DNA of 64,000 bases. It comes from Amblyomma americanum (taxonomy: Eukaryota; Arthropoda; Arachnida; Ixodida; Ixodidae). A model generated the notes under the pieces. That model was given only the letters and a program-made list of their open reading frames with translations. It had not been told where the DNA came from and searched no databases. Location of the stretch: NCBI RefSeq assembly GCF_052857255.1, contig NC_135505.1, positions 136,704,356-136,768,355 on the forward strand. Direction: 5' to 3'. The position numbers and the translations under genes were made by a program. Below, piece by piece: positions 12,681 through 23,969 of the stretch (positions within the stretch are counted from its first letter, which is position 1; each line of letters begins with the position of its first letter).

Positions 12681-12852
12681 GAGAGATTTAGCGTACCGGA
12701 GATGTACTAGTGGATACGTGTACCGGTTTTACGTAAGGGGACTGCGCAGTGGCAAATGCGTGGCCGAGCAGGAGTACTGCGTTTGCGCAACAGGCGTACG
12801 TAATCTGGTATACGTATCCGCTAGTACGTCTCCGGTTTGCTAAATCTCCCTA
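12681..12852. mobile_element. Second foldback MITE with ~45-bp inverted repeats
   Basis: The left arm begins GAGATTTAGCGTACCGGAG and runs through a GTACTAGTGGATACG block. The right arm (ending 12852) is its imperfect reverse complement over about 45 bp. The motif TTTAGCRTACCG is shared with the MITE ending 18 bp upstream, so the two look like relatives inserted side by side or halves of a larger palindromic unit. Confidence 0.75.
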
Positions 12853-13374
12853 ATCACTCCAGGTCAGGTTGAGAGTGATGTTAACTGACCTCGCAGAACT
12901 GATTAGACGGCCTGATGCTTCCACCATGCTATAGTGAGCTCAAGCAATAAAGGGCGGCTAACACGAGAACTTAGATGCGCACTTCCTTTTTTTTTCTTTA
13001 GTTTATTTGCTCCGATGCCCAGCTAATCGACAAGTGATCGTTGTAGAGGATCTGGGTAGATCTACCACATGACGAATAATTCGTGAAATAGGTAGGATAT
13101 TGCGACCATGTTCTGTTTGAGTTGCCAGAGCTCCGAGTGTGCGACGTGACGTCCACCTGCCGCCCACGAAAACGCATTTGGTCACGTGCGTTAACAAAGC
13201 GCTGACACGCTGTGTAGCTTTTGATTGGACAATGGGCGAGTGAACTAAGGCCTTAAATAAGACACCCAACAAATTCAGCCCTTCTTTATTAATGTTGCAG
13301 AAGCCAGCAGACGTCGCGCTATGTATATCGTGCAAAAAGCAGTGACGACTGCTCCAAGAACGGCTGCACATTTT
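12853..13374. other. Intergenic stretch, no gene recognised
   Basis: A minus frame (13003-13371, 122 codons) has no recognisable motif. No repeats seen. Confidence 0.5.
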
Positions 13375-13647
13375 GTGTATTGTACGCTCTTATAAAGAAA
13401 ATTAAGTTACATATAAAATAAGTTTCTTAGCTGTGTTAAACTATGGAATATAAATGCTAAGATGTAGGAGAGTGGTACTTATGAAGGAGGGATAAATCAG
13501 AAACTGTAATTTTAGTGTATTGTACATTCCTATAAAAAAAAGTTAAGTTACACATAAACTAAGTTTTCTTTGTCAAACTATGAAATATAAATGTTAAGAT
13601 GAAGGAGAGTGGTGCTTGTGAATGAGGGATAAATCAGAGACTGCTTT
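13375..13647. repeat. Two imperfect ~140-bp tandem copies
   Basis: The unit beginning GTGTATTGTAC occurs at 13375 and again at 13515. Both run through AAGTTACAYATAAA, ATATAAATG, GGAGAGTGG and GGGATAAATCAGA in order. The copies differ by substitutions and small indels, roughly 15% by eye, so this is an old duplication. Confidence 0.85.
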
Positions 13648-13950
13648 AAGGGACAGGCACCTACATCTTCTTTTCAGTACTAAACGCCTGAATAATGTTG
13701 CAGCCAGTGCCACCTGGTCGTAGCCTTTCGTTTGTCAAGGATTTGTTTCATTGTTAGGTTTGCAAGCGGCATTGCAACCGGGCACTCCCATCCTACTTTT
13801 TTACGTAATTTTCTCTGATAACACCCTTGAACCTACACAGCGACTATTTCCCTGAAAAATCAGAAGCGCACCAATAAACGACGTTAAGTCGGGACTAGAA
13901 CTGAGGTAGGTGTCCAACATTCATTGGGCAACCCAGTTTGCTTTCATATT

Positions 13951-14100
13951 CAGTCGAACCTCGTTATAACGAAATAATGGATATAACGAAGGAATGACGA
14001 TTACCCTAGGAATCTCGGTCGACAAGGGCTCTAACGAAGCTACAGCTATAGCGAAGTAATTGGCGGGTCCCATGAACTTCTTTATAACGAGGTTAAACTG
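13951..14100. mobile_element. Complete 150-bp CAGT-ended MITE, pogo/Tigger-like ends
   Basis: Starts CAGTCGAACCTCGTTATAAC and ends with the reverse complement of CAGTTTAACCTCGTTATAAA, giving ~26-bp inverted repeats. TA follows the right end but TT precedes the left, so a TA target duplication is only half visible. CAGT...ACTG termini recall pogo/Tigger elements of the Tc1-mariner superfamily; that placement is inference. Fragments lie at 6641-6720 and 7819-7945. Confidence 0.8.
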
Positions 14101-17100
14101 TAATTATACTTCCTTCGTGGCCCTAATTAAGCAATGCTCAATTGATGAAAAACAGTGGGCTTGCCAGCTTCTCGTATTGGTCTGAAGCCAACGAGAGACC
14201 CAATGAGAAAAGTGGCAACTCGTCTGAGCACAAAGCGAGAAATTTCGTTGCATATCCGCTTTCAATTCACCACTGTAAACTGAACAAGAGGTTGGCAAGC
14301 AGTAGAGCGCAACAGTTTTAGCTGAACATATCGAGAAAAATAAAACGAGAAAGGTACGAAATAAGAGAAGCATTACCGAAGGCATGAGCTCGGTTCTACC
14401 TAACGATCGCTGTATGGGCTGTCGGCGGCTTTCGCCAACAACATGGCCGTGCCGACAGCGCCTGAGACGCGCCGACAGATGTTCCTGGCGTGATATGAAA
14501 ACTGCCCCCGGGGGAGGAATATAGGGCTGCGCGCCGTTCGGCTCGTCTCGGCTCGGTTCGTCTTCGTGCGGGCTCGCTTTTGGATTGTTCCTTCGGCTTT
14601 TCCGGGTATAGGCGTAAGGCACGACGGCCCGGAGGCACCGATTGCTCGCTCGGCAAGCGCTGTAAATGCGAGAGTGTTAAAAGTGGGGACGTGGGATCAG
14701 GCGGTGAAGTCGGACGTTTGCCGGCATTGCGGGGGACGGCGATTAATTGCTGCGGCATGGAAATGCAGCGCCGATCATTTGAAGTTTGCAGCGCAGGTTG
14801 TGTGGCTGGCTAGGAAGAGAACTGAGGAAAATGGCCCTCCGCACGAGGATTTTCAGGCGACCTGAAACTCCTGTCGCCTGAAGGAATATAACTTTCATCT
14901 TATGGAAATATAGTGCAAGTCTTTGGGCACCGTCTTAATGGAGAACTTCAGATAATTTTTCAGCCACTTGGGGCTCTTTAAAGTGCATGGAAGTCTATGC
15001 GTATACGAAACTGGCTTTCGGCATCGAACTTTGTGCAGAACCGGCAGCCTTATGATGAGTTGCAGATTTCACGTTTCGTTCGTGAGCAAAAATTACGAGT
15101 ATTTGTAAAAGAGGTCGTTCTACGCAAGCAGTGTAAAAAAAAAAATGCAGGACACAAGAAACTAAACTACAGCGAGGACAGCTAAGCGATGTACGCCTTG
15201 ACTCATGAACTCTACAAAAAGAACATTTTTTTTTAAAAGCTAGGGCCCCTTTGGCATCCTTTGTTTTGCGACACCAAAGATTGACTATGATTTTAAGCTG
15301 CAAATGACCTTTTTGCTTATTGCCTTGGAGGCAGTTACTAATGGTTAGAATCAATTTCAACCTCACTGCATGGAGAAGCCGCATTTGAACTGCTTGAAGA
15401 GATAATCAGTGGCTGATAGAATAAGAAGAGATATGAAGGATATAAAGAAACTGAAGTAATTAAATAACGCACTTTATTAAAAACCGTAAATCATATTTAC
15501 GCCGAAATTATGAACTCAAATGGAATTTGATGCTTTCGAGAAAGAGGCGCAAGTTGAATTTCAGTTCTGCTATAATTACCCACTAATACTAAGCACCACG
15601 CTTACTATATATACGCAAGGCGTGTGCCTTCTATTTCGTCATCAGTTTTCCTTTGACTTTCAGTAACGACTGCAGTTAGTGCTATGTGCAGGCTCTTGTT
15701 AGTCCCTTTAAAACGTGAAAGAATAAAAAAAAAGGTTCAGGGAAATATTATCGTAAAAGAAAAAGAAGTGCCGTCTTGAATTATTGATACAGGGTAACAA
15801 ATATCTATATTTAATAACATATTGGTCACTGTCATGAAAGGGTAATGTGTCCATTTTTACCACATTTTTTTTATTACAGTACTTTCGTTCACTAGGTACG
15901 AATAAATAATCTTATCTTTTTCATTCCGCCAGATTGCTTCTAGCGAGAGGCCTTAACGACCTTGCAAAGGGCTGTTGGCGATAACATTCTCCCGTACGCT
16001 CCGGCAGGTAACTTCTATTTTCTTGACCATGGTTCCCTGTTCTCGACCTCGGCAACCGGTTTAAATATAGCAGCCCGCACACTTAGCTCCTCACATAAAC
16101 CGACCAAAATTTCGTACATCCCTTCAATATCTTGCCGCACCTTTTTTTTCATTTACTTTCCTTCTGACGTCTTTTTTTTTAAGGGAGGGGGGTCGTATAG
16201 CTTTTGTTGCATAAGTAGATGAGTTCTTGCTGTAATCCGGCTTTTCGGCAGGCAGCCACGTTGTTGTAGCTGATTTTTATCTACATCGACGCCGCTATCT
16301 TGTATCTCCTTGAAGCTCGATGGAACACACCCCCGCGATAAGCTTGTTCGATACTCCAACATCTGCTGCAAGTAGTCAAACAAAAAAATATTGGAAAACG
16401 CAAGACAAGAAATAAAACGAAATATTTGCTACCTCTCTCGGTCTGCTTCAACGTACGCCCACTTCTCGGAAAACCTTCACGCCCATTGCTGCTATTTCTT
16501 TCCTTTATTTCCCGGTGTTCCCCTCCCCACGGGCAGGGTAGCCTACTGGGCATCGCCTGGTTAACCTCCGCGCCTTTCCATCCTTCTGTCTCTCTCTCTC
16601 TCTCTCACGTCGACAATTCTCAATACAGGGAAATAGACAATGGAAACTTGAATTTCTTTTCAAATATAAAGGTGATAGTTTAGCAGTCGACTTCTTTATT
16701 ATCAACGCTGCTTAATCGGTTACACAACCTCAAACGTTCATTAAATTCCTTACGTCGCACCAACCTGCATGCTTAAGTATTTAATATTTGCTTTTTCGTA
16801 CACAGCTGCTAAGTGAGATTGCCTAAACATCCCCTTCCATCATGACTCTGAACGCCGGTTGCAATGTCGGTTTCAAGCATAACATGATTTAAACTCCTGT
16901 TCTCGGAAAACTCAGGCGAACATCGTCCAGGAACTACGGCAAATCTGAGGGCGAACATAACGCCGAACCTGACGCCGAACACGAAGCGAACTTTCCGAAA
17001 CTTTTCGTCCGAACGGCATGCTAGGAGAAGCGCTGAAGAGACCGGCGCTCCACGAACGGAAAGACGCCGATCGGGCCTTCGAAGGTGACGGCGGTCTACC

Positions 17101-17923
17101 TGCCGGTCTACCTTATCTCATTCTACCAGATCGGTCTACCAGCGCCAGCAAGTATAGTACAGTATGGGCTACGCCGATTACCACTCCATTTGACTCGAAA
17201 GCTGGGTTGCTGGGCTGCTTTGAGGTGGCTCAAATGTCATGGCTGTGTTTATGTGCGCCCCAGCTTGGGGTTAAACAGCCAACAGGCGCTCGGCACGTCT
17301 GCACAACAAGTGCCTTTGTCTAAGATGCGTCCGTACAAGACGAGGATAAACTATAGCCACCCATGGGGTCCATTTAGCTCGCAAAAGAGGCACGGAGAGC
17401 ATATCATAATTATTTTACCGGATTCCCCGTAAAATAAGCTTCATCTAATGCGCCGTCTGCCAGTGTTTGGCGAGAAACAGAGACCAGGACATAACCAATA
17501 AAAAGAGCAAACAAGAAGGCGAAAAATCAAAGATGAAACAAACAAGCAAACGCAGAAAACTCGACGAGGCATCGGCGCGAGTCGTAAAAAGATGATAGCC
17601 TTTTCGTGGGTATACACTTGCGCCTGCTGCCTTCATATTTTAGCATTGCAGGCGGCCGTGAATGTATTTAGGGGCTGTTTTTGTTTGTGTACATCGATTC
17701 TTGTTTTATTTGCGAGTTTGGGGTTGTTTCTATTTTGGCCACGGTTTATGTTGCTACGTCGTCTGCGTTGTTGGGGGTATGTGCAGACGATTCTTGCGGG
17801 TTTTCATTTTACTGCCTGCTTACGACGGATCCGTTTATGGGCGCGCGTTGCTGATCAAGCCATTGCAAGGGAACGGCGTCAAAACGAGCGCGCGGAGAAT
17901 TGAATAAGCGAAACGAAGCGTCG
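14101..17923. other. Intergenic stretch with minor repeats, no gene recognised
   Basis: GC-rich between about 14390 and 14800 with overlapping open frames on both strands and no recognisable motif. A perfect 10-bp stem (TTCAGGCGAC at 14852-14861 against 14873-14882, 11-base loop) follows. (TC)9 lies at 16589-16606. The hydrophobic frame at 17592-17903 resembles no membrane family I know. Confidence 0.45.
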
Positions 17924-17989
17924 TAACCCAGCTGTGGTTAGGTTCTAACCCAGCTGTGGTTAGGTTCTAACCCAGCTGTGGTTAGGTTC
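17924..17989. repeat. Three perfect copies of a 22-bp unit
   Basis: The unit starts TAACCCAGCTGTGG and ends TTAGGTTC, repeated at 17924, 17946 and 17968 without a mismatch. Its core AACCCAGCTGTGGTT is nearly palindromic. The perfect identity points to a young expansion. Confidence 0.95.
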
Positions 17990-18278
17990 GCTTTCTCTGC
18001 TTCTACCGTTGTTGTGTGAGTGGCAGAATGAAACACGCTTTGGGCTTCGTTTTTCTGCCGCGATGTGGTTGGGTAATTTGTGATGGTACACGCTTTGCCA
18101 CAAGTGATCAGGCTCCATGGTTTGCTTCTCATTCGAATAGTAGAGCGCTTACGGCTTCCCTAAAGGTAAAAAAAAATTCTCGGTAGATGATGACAAGATA
18201 TCTCCTTACCATACAGAGATTTACAGCATGAGGACTGGCATAATAGCTTCAATATACGATTGAGAAGCAAACCGTCCA

Positions 18279-18371
18279 GCCTTGTTACTTTTGGCAAAGA
18301 CTATAGGTATTAGCGCCACGTCTATAGTGCTCTATATACTTTTTATAGACGTTTTGTAGACTGTATTGCCT

Positions 18372-18435
<64 letters not shown>

Positions 18436-18653
18436 TTTTGTTTATTCTTAGACACTTAGACAATAGACTTCCTATAAACAAAACTGTACTTAAAGTGTAT
18501 GGACATAATTATATAGAATTTCTATAGACTGTCTATGGGATTTGTATTGTCTGTAGAGCAGACTATAGGATTTGTCTATAGAAAAAGTATAGAATTTATA
18601 GATAAACGTCTATGAACAGTCTATACGTTGTCTAAAAATTTTTTAAGGGTACC
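18279..18653. mobile_element. TATAGAC-rich MITE, probable, with (TA)n core
   Basis: Dense in GTCTATAGAC-type motifs in both orientations. The right end reads TCTAAAAATTTTTTAAGGG, resembling the ends of the clearer copy at 23293-23560. The left end is less certain (near CCTTGTTACTTTTGGC). A pure (TA)n run of ~58 bp occupies 18375-18433. No coding capacity. Confidence 0.6.
18375..18433. repeat. (TA)n microsatellite
   Basis: About 29 uninterrupted TA dinucleotides. Confidence 0.97.
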
Positions 18654-18770
18654 AGTAAGCCGAGTTCACCAACCTCGCTGCGCACAGTAGCGATTGGGGT
18701 GTTTCGTTTTATGGTTTTCTTTTTTGTTTCCCTTCTTCGGTCTTTCTTTCCTATACTTATGTCCTTCCTT

Positions 18771-19243
18771 TCCTCCGTTCTTCTTTCCTTCTCTGCTTCC
18801 CTTCGTTCTTTCCTTCCTTGCCGTATACATGCTGTATACTTTCCTCCGTTATTCGAACCCGACCGCGGCGGCTGCGTTTTTATGGAGGAAAAACGCTAAG
18901 GCGCCCGTGTGCTGTGCGATGTCAGTGCACGTTAAAGATCCCCAGGTGGTCGAAATTATTCCGGAGCCCTCCACTACGGCACCCCAATTCTTCCTTTCTT
19001 CTTTCACTCCCTCCTTTATCCCTTCCCTTACGGCGCGGTTCAGGTGTCCAACGATATATGAGACAGATACTGCGCCATTTCCTTTCCACCAAAAACCAAT
19101 TATTATTATTACTCCGTTATTCTTTCCTCCTCTGCCTACCTTCGTTATTTCTTTGCTTGCTGTATACATGCTGCATACTTTCCTCCGTTCTTTCCTTCTC
19201 TGCTTCCCTTCGTTCTTTCCTTCCTTGCCGTATACATGCTGTA
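18771..19243. repeat. ~70-bp tandem repeat, three units, split by a SINE
   Basis: The unit runs from TCCTCCGTTC through a pyrimidine stretch to CGTATACATGCTGTATACTT. Unit 1 is 18771-18842. Units 2 and 3 lie after the SINE at about 19112-19182 and 19183-19243. Unit 2 is more diverged. The SINE sits at the junction of units 1 and 2. Confidence 0.85.
18854..19111 (+). mobile_element. SINE-A, truncated within its tRNA-like head
   Basis: Begins at the B box (CGAACCCGACCGCGG) and continues full through the body and a short (TTA)n tail. A 10-bp target duplication CTCCGTTATT is present at 18844-18853 and 19112-19121. The pyrimidine tract is the ordinary short form, unlike the copy at 7946-8372. Confidence 0.93.
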
Positions 19244-19710
19244 CCTAGCAGCCATTTCGGTGTCAGAGTGAACTGGTTGCTACGGGCGTACGAGCTGCAA
19301 CCCACTCACAATGCACCAGGTGGCGGCATCGTCGTATCGGCGACCAACAGGGCGTGAGCTGCCCCGCGTGCTACGCACCTTACGAGGCTTCTTCCGCCTG
19401 TGGCCTGTTGGGAAAGGGAGACTAACCGGCGAAATTGGCTGCCACCATTGAAACGAAACGTGTTCCGCGACGCTTCGGCGGCTACACGCTGGAACCTTCT
19501 GCGCGACATTCAGCCGATAAGGCCGCGCACAGGCGTTGTTTCGACACGTCCTCGATGCGGCGTGACTGGGCAGTTTTAGTTTGTACCGATCGATTTCTTC
19601 GCTTCGTACGCGAACCTCGTTCGCGCTGCGTTACAAGACGTGTACTTTAAGAAAGCGGCCCCGCCGTAGGCAACTTTTCTGCGGTCTTTAAAAGGCAGCT
19701 GTACCACTTT
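19244..19710. other. Intergenic stretch, no gene recognised
   Basis: GC-rich with overlapping open frames on both strands (19306-19509 minus, 19435-19650 plus). No motif recognised. Confidence 0.5.
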
Positions 19711-20096
19711 TTAATGCGATAGCATTATTAGGCTATGTCGACAGGGATCGTGTCTGAAAATTATGTCCGCAGCAGTCGTGAGGAACTCAGAAGAGATAGC
19801 GCCAAAAAAATATGGTTGTGATCGATAGAGGACGACGTGAGGTTGATGTCGCGATAGGTATTTTCAAAATCAGATGAGTAGTTAATTAATTAGAGCCAAA
19901 AATGTCCAAAACGTAGGCGGGGCAAGAGCAAAAGTGGAGCGAAGTTTGAAAACGTCGGAAGTAGGCGGAGTTGCAGCGTAGCGCCAAATTTGAAAAACCG
20001 GAAGCGTGGACGAGTAGCCAAAGCGTGGCGCGAAGTTTGAAAACTCGAAATGGAAGAGGGGGAAGAGTGCCTAGGAGGCGTCAATGCTTTCGCATT
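19711..20096. mobile_element. MITE with hairpin termini (AATGC family), copy 1
   Basis: Starts TTAATGCGATAGCATTATTA and ends TCAATGCTTTCGCATT. Each terminus is itself a small hairpin (AATGC, four bases, GCATT), and the two ends are inverted relative to each other. The interior holds several copies of GCGAAGTTTGAAAA-like sequence. A second element with the same ends is at 29667-30106. Confidence 0.7.
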
Positions 20097-20171
20097 CCTC
20101 CAGTGCGGGTTACCGCAGTGGTCTCTAACGTTTTTGAGAATTTCGCGATATTCAAGGGTTGAAATCTATAT

Positions 20172-20590
20172 AAGCTGTAGGTAAAGCACGCGAAGTATTT
20201 TTACACTAGGATTTAAAATAGTGACGTAACTGATGATCGAATTTTGCGCTTCTCCTTAAAGCACCGCAGGAGTGCGGGATAAGTTCAGTGTGACGTCACC
20301 GAAGGCATGATTTCAAACTACCGCTGTCGTCAACCACACTCTGCCGTGCCTCGTTGGAAGCTGCCAAACAACGCTCGGCGGGATATGCCTTCGGTGGCGT
20401 TTTTTTCCTTCAAAGAAGGCGTTTAGGCACTGGAAATGTACCTCTACCTTCGATGACGTCATCATGCGCCCCCCGCTTGGAGTTGTGCGCTGCGGAGAAG
20501 CTTGGAGGGCGTCGGGATTCTAATCGACGATTACGTCACTATTTCAAAATGCTAGCCCAAAAAGACTTCGCATGTTTTACCTGAAAGTTT
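20172..20590. mobile_element. Foldback MITE with ~75-bp inverted repeats
   Basis: The left arm (GTAGGTAAAGCACGCGAAG, then AAAATAGTGACGTAA at about 20215) is mirrored by the right arm (TTACGTCACTATTTCAAAA at about 20531, then CTTCGCATGTTTTACCTG). Similarity extends about 75 bp with mismatches. The interior is GC-rich with two TGACGTCA-like palindromes. No open frame of interest. Confidence 0.8.
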
Positions 20591-20990
20591 CGCACATTCG
20601 ACACCTTTAAACTCGTTGATTTCTGAAACCCATGCTGTTGTCCTTTGAGCCAGGACTAGGTGGGGCGCTGGAACAAGCCCTACATAGAAGAATTCCGTTC
20701 CCAGATCAATTAGACTCACGAAAAGCATCCCTAAAAGACTTAACCAAAAGGGGACATCAGTCACTGTGAGTCAAACCCTGGATTAACGGTTTCTCGCTAT
20801 AAGACCGAGTGGTGCAATTACGCCCGTTTCACCCATTTTCATCTTTGAGCGGCCTGATAGGTTAGGCGAAGTTATGAAGAAAGAAAACGTGTGGTAACTA
20901 TGACCCAGGGTGGACACCTAAACCATGCGGTGAGGGAAGGAATGAATATAAGAGATTAGTGAAGAAAAGGTAGAGGGGAGGACGGGGGAG
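20591..20990. other. Intergenic stretch, nothing seen
   Basis: No coding or repeat signal. The last bases before 21005 form the left target duplication of the next SINE. Confidence 0.5.
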
Positions 20991-21004
20991 AGAAAGAGTG
21001 TGGT

Positions 21005-21254
21005 GAAGATGATGATTATGAATTTTCATGGCGCAAAGGCATCTATGGCCAAAGAGCGCCATGACACAAGGTTATTTTATTTTACTCAAGGTGGGGTCAA
21101 AGACCCATTTCCCGAACATTTCACCCTAAATAAGCCGAGCACCAGACCAGGGGAAAGCTTGTGCCCATTCTATCACCGGTGGATCGGTGGGGATCGAACC
21201 CCGCACCTCCCGCATGCGAGGCGGATGCTCAACTACTCGGCCGCCGCTGCGGAA
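21005..21254 (-). mobile_element. tRNA-derived SINE (SINE-C), copy 1
   Basis: On the minus strand it opens CCGCAGCGGCGGCCGAGTAG, has the B box GGTTCGATCCC and continues through a body with CTGGTGCTCGGCT and GGAAATGGGTC, ending in an ATCATCATCTTC-type tail. An imperfect ~14-bp duplication (AGAAAGAGTGTGGT at 20991-21004; TGAAAGAAGCGTGGT at 21255-21269) flanks it. The body matches the plus-strand copy at 37222-37463. The frames across it are not genes. Confidence 0.85.
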
Positions 21255-21269
21255 TGAAAGAAGCGTGGT

Positions 21270-22137
21270 CTGAATAAGGGCCACACTTAGAACAGTGAAT
21301 CTTATATTAGAAACACATGCACAGTTGGTGTCAAAATGTTGAGGCGTGTGCTTCGATGTTTGAACTTTTCTTACCGGTTGTTACTATTACCCTCGAGCGA
21401 ACCACAGGGATTAGCTTGGATATGCATTAAGTATACCTCCTAAGCTTCGCTACGTAGGCGGTGAGAATAGGGTAGAGGATCGTAGAAGCGTGATCGCTAT
21501 TTTTGAGCGCGACTGTACCCTGACTGAATGGGGGAAAAGGGGTCAGCAAGACGGGTTTAGACGAGAATTTATCAAATAAGTATTAGCCTACAGGTGTTCA
21601 TTTCAAATCCGAGACGTAGTCAGGGGTTAAATACAGAAAAGCGTTTCCTTTAAGGGCGCTCTCTACTGTACGTATCACGGGCGGCATATAGGACTTGCGG
21701 GAATGGGTCCGACACACGTCAGCTCGGGACCGTTGAGTTGCAACTCATCGCATGCTGCACATATGGGAAGCGCCCTTGCAGGTGAAGGGCTTGCAAAGGT
21801 TTAGATTGCAAATATTTTCAACAAGAGAGTTGTTCTGGTTGATGGCTTACCTGCTCAAACAAAAACAAAACGAAAGCAATCGAGTAAAACACTGTGATGT
21901 CTGTGGTGCGGTGGAAGTTGGCGAAAGTTGTCGATTAACGAAGCTTTTTTGGCACAGATCTCTGGCTCGTGCAGTTGTCCACAGATCTACCAAGCTTCAC
22001 AGATAAAGGCTCAATATTGGAAATATATTGGCAAGAGTCGGCCTTATAATGGGCCAGTGTAAACCATCCGTTTTCAATATTGGCACAATTTCCTGTGCTG
22101 CTTGCAAGAGAGTGTCTGGAGCGCTCGAACTTCGTGC
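21270..22137. other. Intergenic stretch, no gene recognised
   Basis: Nothing recognised on either strand. Confidence 0.5.
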
Positions 22138-22286
22138 CGTCTGCGCTCCGCAGCGCGCAGAGCGACGTCTAGCGGCAGCGCCTGATTCGAGACTTAGCAT
22201 GTCTGATGCTCAGACGACACTCAAAGATGCATATTCTCGGACCAGGTGCTGCCGCTGCACGTCGCTCTGCGCGCTGCGGAGCGCAG
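22138..22286. repeat. Long hairpin: ~46-bp arms, ~50-base loop
   Basis: The left arm (22141-22186, starting CTGCGCTCCGCAGCGCGCAG) and the right arm (22238-22286) are reverse complements. The first ~28 bp are perfect and the rest carries a few mismatches. Each arm also contains its own palindrome (GCGCTCCGCAGCGC). A MITE remnant is the simplest explanation; a transcript of it would fold into a precursor-like hairpin. Confidence 0.85.
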
Positions 22287-22289
22287 TAA

Positions 22290-22339
22290 CTTACAAACTG
22301 ATTGCATCTTTGATGCTTACAAACTGATTGCATCTTTTT
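22290..22339. repeat. Two ~24-bp direct repeats
   Basis: CTTACAAACTGATTGCATCT occurs at about 22291 and again at about 22316, directly before the LINE relic. Confidence 0.9.
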
Positions 22340-23209
22340 GGACTTCGCTAAATATCGGGTCGCGCTTTGCCGGCTAATATCTAAGCTTTCTGCGCTCAAA
22401 TTAGATTCTTTAAAACTTTGTCACGGGTCAGTAACTTTCTTTCTAATCGCCAGAAGTTCACCGTTAACAAATTATTTTTCTCCTCTCTTCGACGTTACAT
22501 CGGGCGTGTTGCGCGGAAGCGTCCTCGGTCCATTACTCTTCTTAATTTACATTAATGACCTGCCAGTGAACATCTCGTGTTGTATAAGCATATTTGCTGA
22601 CGACTGCTTTATTTATCGATCAATAAAAAGTACTAATGACCACCTTTCACTCCAAAGTGACCTCGATCGCATTACCTACTGGTGTAAAACGTGGCTAATG
22701 ACTTTAAACATTTCTAAATGTAAGACAACTTATTTTAGCCGAAATCCAGTCAATTCACATTTTCTCTACCCCATTAATAACGATAGATTGGCTCGGACAA
22801 CGCAGTATAAATATCTAGTCGTCCATCTTTCACCCAAGCTTTCTTGGGCTCAACATATAACCACTTTTTTGCTAATGCTTGCCGGTCATTACGGTTCCTT
22901 CGCCGAAATTTGCAAAGCACTACCCATCACAAGCGTAACAAAGCCTACATAACATCTGTCAGACTGCAGCTAGAGTACGTTTCATCCACCTGGTCACCTC
23001 ATCAGAAATACCTGATAGAGAAGTTGGAAGCTGTCCAGAATAGGGCTTGTCGTTTCATTTCGCAAATTTACAGCTATCAGGCCAGTGTAACCCAACTAAA
23101 GATCAAATTTTCGCTCCATCTGTAGTAAATTCGTCGTGACATTGCCCTTTTGTCTCACTTTCATAAATACGTCCATGCAACCGATTCACCGCCAGCACAT
23201 CTACGACGT

Positions 23210-23231
23210 CCCCCCCCCCCCCCCCCCCCCC
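23210..23231. repeat. Poly(C) run, 22 bases
   Basis: Twenty-two C within the decayed LINE frame, read there as a run of prolines. Length uncertain in assemblies. Confidence 0.9.
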
Positions 23232-23292
23232 TACTTATCACATAGATTGCACAATAACAACACCTATGCCAGCATTTATGGCAGCACACATC

Positions 23293-23560
23293 CCTTACAA
23301 AAATTTGTTTACACAGTCTATAGACTGTCCATAGACTTTTGCCTGTAATTTCTATAGAGTTTCTGTAGACAAGCTTTATAGAACAGGCTATAAGCAATAC
23401 AAATCCTAAAGACAGTCTATAGATGTATGGCCACACAGTTTTAGTAGACTTTTGTCTATAGACGGTCTGTAGACCTTGAATAGACAAAAATAAATATCTA
23501 TAGGAAGGCAATAAAGTCTATAAGAAGTCTATAGACTGTCTATAGGTAGTTTTTGTAAGG
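23293..23560. mobile_element. TATAGAC-rich MITE inserted in the LINE
   Basis: Ends are CCTTACAAAAA and its exact complement TTTTTGTAAGG. The interior is built of GTCTATAGAC-like motifs in both orientations, so much of it can pair with itself. LINE protein similarity stops at the left end and resumes right after the right end, confirming insertion. I see no clear target duplication. It is related to 18279-18653. Confidence 0.82.
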
Positions 23561-23623
23561 AATGCTTTCAACTTCTCGGCATTCCCGCGCGCCATACGCC
23601 TCTGGAACGATCTCCCGGACTGC

Positions 23624-23625
<2 letters not shown>

Positions 23626-23667
<42 letters not shown>

Positions 23668-23969
23668 TGGTTTTGGGGGGAAAGGCAATGGCGCAGTACC
23701 TGTCTCATATATTGTTGGACACCTGAACCGCGCCGTAAGGGAAGGGATAAAGGAGGAGGGAAAGAAGAAAGGAAGAAAGAGGTGCCGTAGTGGAGGACTC
23801 CGGAATAATTTCGACCATCTGGGGATCTTTAACGTGCACTGACATCGCACAACACACGGGCGCCTTAGCGTTTTGCCTCCATAAAAACGCAGCCGCCGCG
23901 GTCGGGTTCGAGCCCGGGAACTCCGGATCAGTAGCCGAGCGCCTTAACCACTAAGCCACCGCGGCGGGT
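23626..23969 (-). mobile_element. Full-length SINE-A inserted in the LINE
   Basis: Full length on the minus strand: tRNA-like head with GTGGCTTAGTGG and the B box, body, and an (ATT)n tail at the left. The 11-bp target duplication CCGGACTGCAT is at 23615-23625 and 23970-23980. Removing the element and one duplicate leaves the LINE codons in frame across the site. This copy best defines the family: ~72-bp head, ~95-bp central block, pyrimidine tract, ~75-bp 3' block, TTA tail. Confidence 0.96.

Noticed and set aside
22338..23125. Functional reverse transcriptase
   Set aside because: The FADD motif is present, but a frameshift, stops, a poly(C) run and two insertions break the frame, and the 5' part is missing.
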